Positions 5,123-6,469 of a stretch of DNA of 6,469 nucleotides are shown here, piece by piece. A program made the translations under genes and the position numbers. The stretch comes from CAYIVF01 sp964366875 (GTDB taxonomy: Bacteria; Patescibacteriota; Minisyncoccia; Minisyncoccales; Staskawiczbacteraceae). The DNA lies in assembly GCA_964366875.1 (NCBI GenBank), contig CAYIVF010000028.1, forward strand, positions 1-6,469. The letters run 5' to 3'. Numbering within the stretch: position 1 is the stretch's first letter; every line of letters begins with the position of its first letter. The notes below the pieces were generated by a model. That model worked only from the letters and a program-made list of their open reading frames with translations. It was not told the DNA's origin and ran no database searches.

Positions 5123-5863
5123 ATGAACATTCGTAAACCCATAACAGCGAGGCAGATGAAAAAACTGGCATCTCTGGTAACGGGAGCGATTCCATCAGAT
5201 CTTCCCTCGGAGTTCGCCCAAAAATGGATTGACAGCAAAAGAGATTTAGAAGAAACAATAAGAAGGATTCTTTTAAGCAAAAGCGAGATACCAAGTGTTG
5301 CAAATATTAACTGGAAAATAGTTTATGAACTGCTCGGCATGAAGGCAGAATATGAGCCTATTATTAATAACTTAAAGATTGACGAAAAAAACGACACAAC
5401 ATGGGCTATTCCAGTTTTGAAGGGGCTGACCTGCAAAAAGGTTGTCGCCTGTCTTAAAAAGTTAGGTGCTAATGTCAAAAAAGACATTGGTAACCCTGAC
5501 GACGAGGTTAAGGTTAACGACCGAGATCCAAAAAGGGGTTCCTACTTCGTCAGTTTCAGAAGGGCCGTTGAGGCTGATGAAGAAAACAGGAATCTCTCCG
5601 CCGATGATCTTAAAAACAGAGGCGAGAAAGGAATTACTTTACTAGAACGCTTGCTTTTGGAATTGGGATATTTTGCTTCTACTGGTCAACACTTAGACGT
5701 TGAAAGCGTAACGCTGTGTGCTGGTTCGTTTCACAAAAGTGGCTACACGCCTCGTGTTTGTTGTCGCTCCGGCGTTCTGAGAATCTTTATCTGTTGGTGT
5801 GGCTCTCGCGATCAATGCGACCATCTCAGGCCCCGTTCTGTTTTTAAGGAAACATCGCCATGA
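5123..5863 (+). CDS. Hypothetical protein of a family seen in Patescibacteria
   Basis: 246 residues, function unknown. From memory it resembles a family common and often duplicated in CPR genomes, whose members share an MNIRKPI-like start, a RDP-RGSY-VSFR block, a Leu-rich GITLLERLLLEL helix, VTLCAGS, and an ending like LRARAVVS. Here these appear as MNIRKPITARQMKKL (1-15), RDPKRGSYFVSFR (134-146), KGITLLERLLLELGYF (169-184), VTLCAGSFHKSGYTP (196-210) and HLRPRSVF (234-241). The C-terminal part (211-233) is rich in Cys and Trp (CC, CWC). No TM segment or signal peptide is seen, so it is probably cytoplasmic. The start is firm: AAGGAGG 5 nt upstream. It overlaps the kinase-like gene by ATGA, so the two are probably made together. 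The divergent promoter shares an inverted repeat with the Nudix promoter. GC is about 42% in 5461-5520. The family resemblance is recollection, not a search. Confidence 0.85.
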   Translation: MNIRKPITARQMKKLASLVTGAIPSDLPSEFAQKWIDSKRDLEETIRRILLSKSEIPSVANINWKIVYELLGMKAEYEPIINNLKIDEKNDTTWAIPVLKGLTCKKVVACLKKLGANVKKDIGNPDDEVKVNDRDPKRGSYFVSFRRAVEADEENRNLSADDLKNRGEKGITLLERLLLELGYFASTGQHLDVESVTLCAGSFHKSGYTPRVCCRSGVLRIFICWCGSRDQCDHLRPRSVFKETSP

Positions 5864-6469
5864 AAACTCCACGCGAATCGAGCATTGAAAGACGAACCGC
5901 GGCTATGCTAAAGTGTCTGTGTTCCTACGAGTTTAGGAGGGAAAAGCTGGCAAGACCTTTCATAATCGAAATAACGGGATTGCCAGATTCCGGAAAAAGC
6001 GCTGTTTTGAAAAGAATTGATGTGTTTTTGCGTCGCCAGGGAAACGACGGGCAAGAATGCAAAATTCTAATCCCTCAAGAAGGAACCAAAATAGTCCGCA
6101 ATATTCCGCGCACTGTAATACAACACAGCGTAGCGGCAAGTAACTATGTGCTCCAAATTCTGCTCCAGCAATCATATAGCACCGATTACGATTTGCTCTT
6201 TTTCGATCGTGGGCTATATGATGCATGGTGTTTTATTGAGTGGCTTCGCCAAAAACGAAAGCTTGAACAAGAGGAGTCCGACTGTTTCAAATCGTTCTTT
6301 ACTAACGAAAGATGGTTAAGAAACATTGATTTGTGTTTCTTTGTGATGTGCGACCCTAAAGTTGCGATTACACGCAACAAAAAAGATGCCTTTCTGACAA
6401 AAAAGACGGGCATCCGCACAAATCCTAAAACGATAGCAGAATTGTATTCTGCGTTTATAACCGGCTATC
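5860..6469 (+). CDS. P-loop kinase-like protein, N-terminal part (3' end beyond window)
   Basis: 203 codons from ATG at 5860 to the right edge, with no stop, so partial. The ATG overlaps the TGA of the previous gene (ATGA), with AAGGA (5846-5850) 9 nt upstream. IIEITGLPDSGKSAVLKRI (35-53) contains a Walker A loop, G40-x4-GKS, that would bind ATP phosphates. LLFFDRGLYDAWCF (112-125) looks like the hhhh-DRG strand of thymidylate and deoxynucleoside kinases, where Asp/Arg act near the substrate. LCFFVMCDPKVAITRNKK (158-175) resembles the D-P-x-x-A-x-x-R segment leading into their lid. A role as a nucleoside or nucleotide kinase is plausible, but a related P-loop kinase with another substrate is possible. 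The first 30 residues are a charged extension before the first strand. Coupling to the hypothetical protein upstream suggests a shared role. Confidence 0.82.
   Translation, partial: MKTPRESSIERRTAAMLKCLCSYEFRREKLARPFIIEITGLPDSGKSAVLKRIDVFLRRQGNDGQECKILIPQEGTKIVRNIPRTVIQHSVAASNYVLQILLQQSYSTDYDLLFFDRGLYDAWCFIEWLRQKRKLEQEESDCFKSFFTNERWLRNIDLCFFVMCDPKVAITRNKKDAFLTKKTGIRTNPKTIAELYSAFITGY

Noticed and set aside
3105..5863. Recoding of UGA as glycine (code 25, as in Absconditabacteria/Gracilibacteria)
   Set aside because: TGA ends a family-length protein in an ATGA overlap at 5860-5863, and the full-length genes contain no in-frame TGA.
5960..6419. Minus-strand frames opposite the kinase-like gene
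   Set aside because: They are shadows of the Walker A/DRG-containing plus-strand frame and show low-complexity translations without family features.
1..6469. CRISPR array, insertion sequence, rRNA or tRNA
   Set aside because: No regularly spaced direct repeats, transposase-like frames or RNA gene cores were seen on either strand.

Overview
The window most likely comes from a Patescibacteria/CPR genome, probably Parcubacteria-like. I infer this from remembered family resemblance, not from a search. Three things point there: a sensor kinase whose H-box reads QHHLRTPLT, a compact run of AT-rich genes without Shine-Dalgarno (SD) sequences around a pyruvoyl-dependent arginine decarboxylase, and a protein of a hypothetical family I associate with CPR genomes (core VTLCAGS, ending in an LR-R-R-like segment). 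TGA acts as a normal stop (for example in the ATGA overlap at 5860-5863), so code 11 fits and UGA-glycine recoding is not needed.

Layout. Positions 1-2449 (minus strand) hold a tight three-gene unit: pyruvoyl-dependent arginine decarboxylase, a membrane-anchored GNAT-like acetyltransferase, then a multi-TM sensor histidine kinase that runs off the left edge. An extended -10 promoter (2485-2493) lies in front of it. Positions 2497-3039 (minus) encode an AT-rich, unrecognised protein with a zincin-type HEANH motif, and a 10-bp inverted repeat touches both ends of this gene. Positions 3040-4425 (minus) hold the most interesting unit: a promoter with nearby inverted repeats, a radical SAM enzyme with a SPASM-type Cys-rich C-terminus, and an overlapping 56-codon gene that starts inside the radical SAM gene behind a perfect AAGGAGGT. 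The small protein ends in MICGGDGCSN. Two hairpins follow it, the second a probable terminator. I read this as a RiPP precursor and its maturase (a RaS-RiPP locus). A longer 65-codon TTG frame covers the same DNA and would hide the small gene from a length-ranked gene caller.

Positions 4475-4984 (minus) encode a Nudix hydrolase on an almost leaderless transcript. It is divergent from a plus-strand pair at 5123-6469: the CPR-type hypothetical protein and, overlapping it by ATGA, a P-loop kinase-like protein cut by the right edge. A perfect 9-bp inverted repeat spans the divergent promoters.

Two styles of gene are interleaved. The radical SAM/peptide pair and the plus-strand pair have moderate GC (hand counts of about 42-53% in sampled stretches) and good SD sequences. 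The metalloprotease, decarboxylase, GNAT and kinase genes are AT-rich (about 28% in a sampled line of the metalloprotease gene) and have weak or no SD. This suggests that the peptide locus and perhaps the plus-strand pair are accessory modules in an AT-rich backbone.
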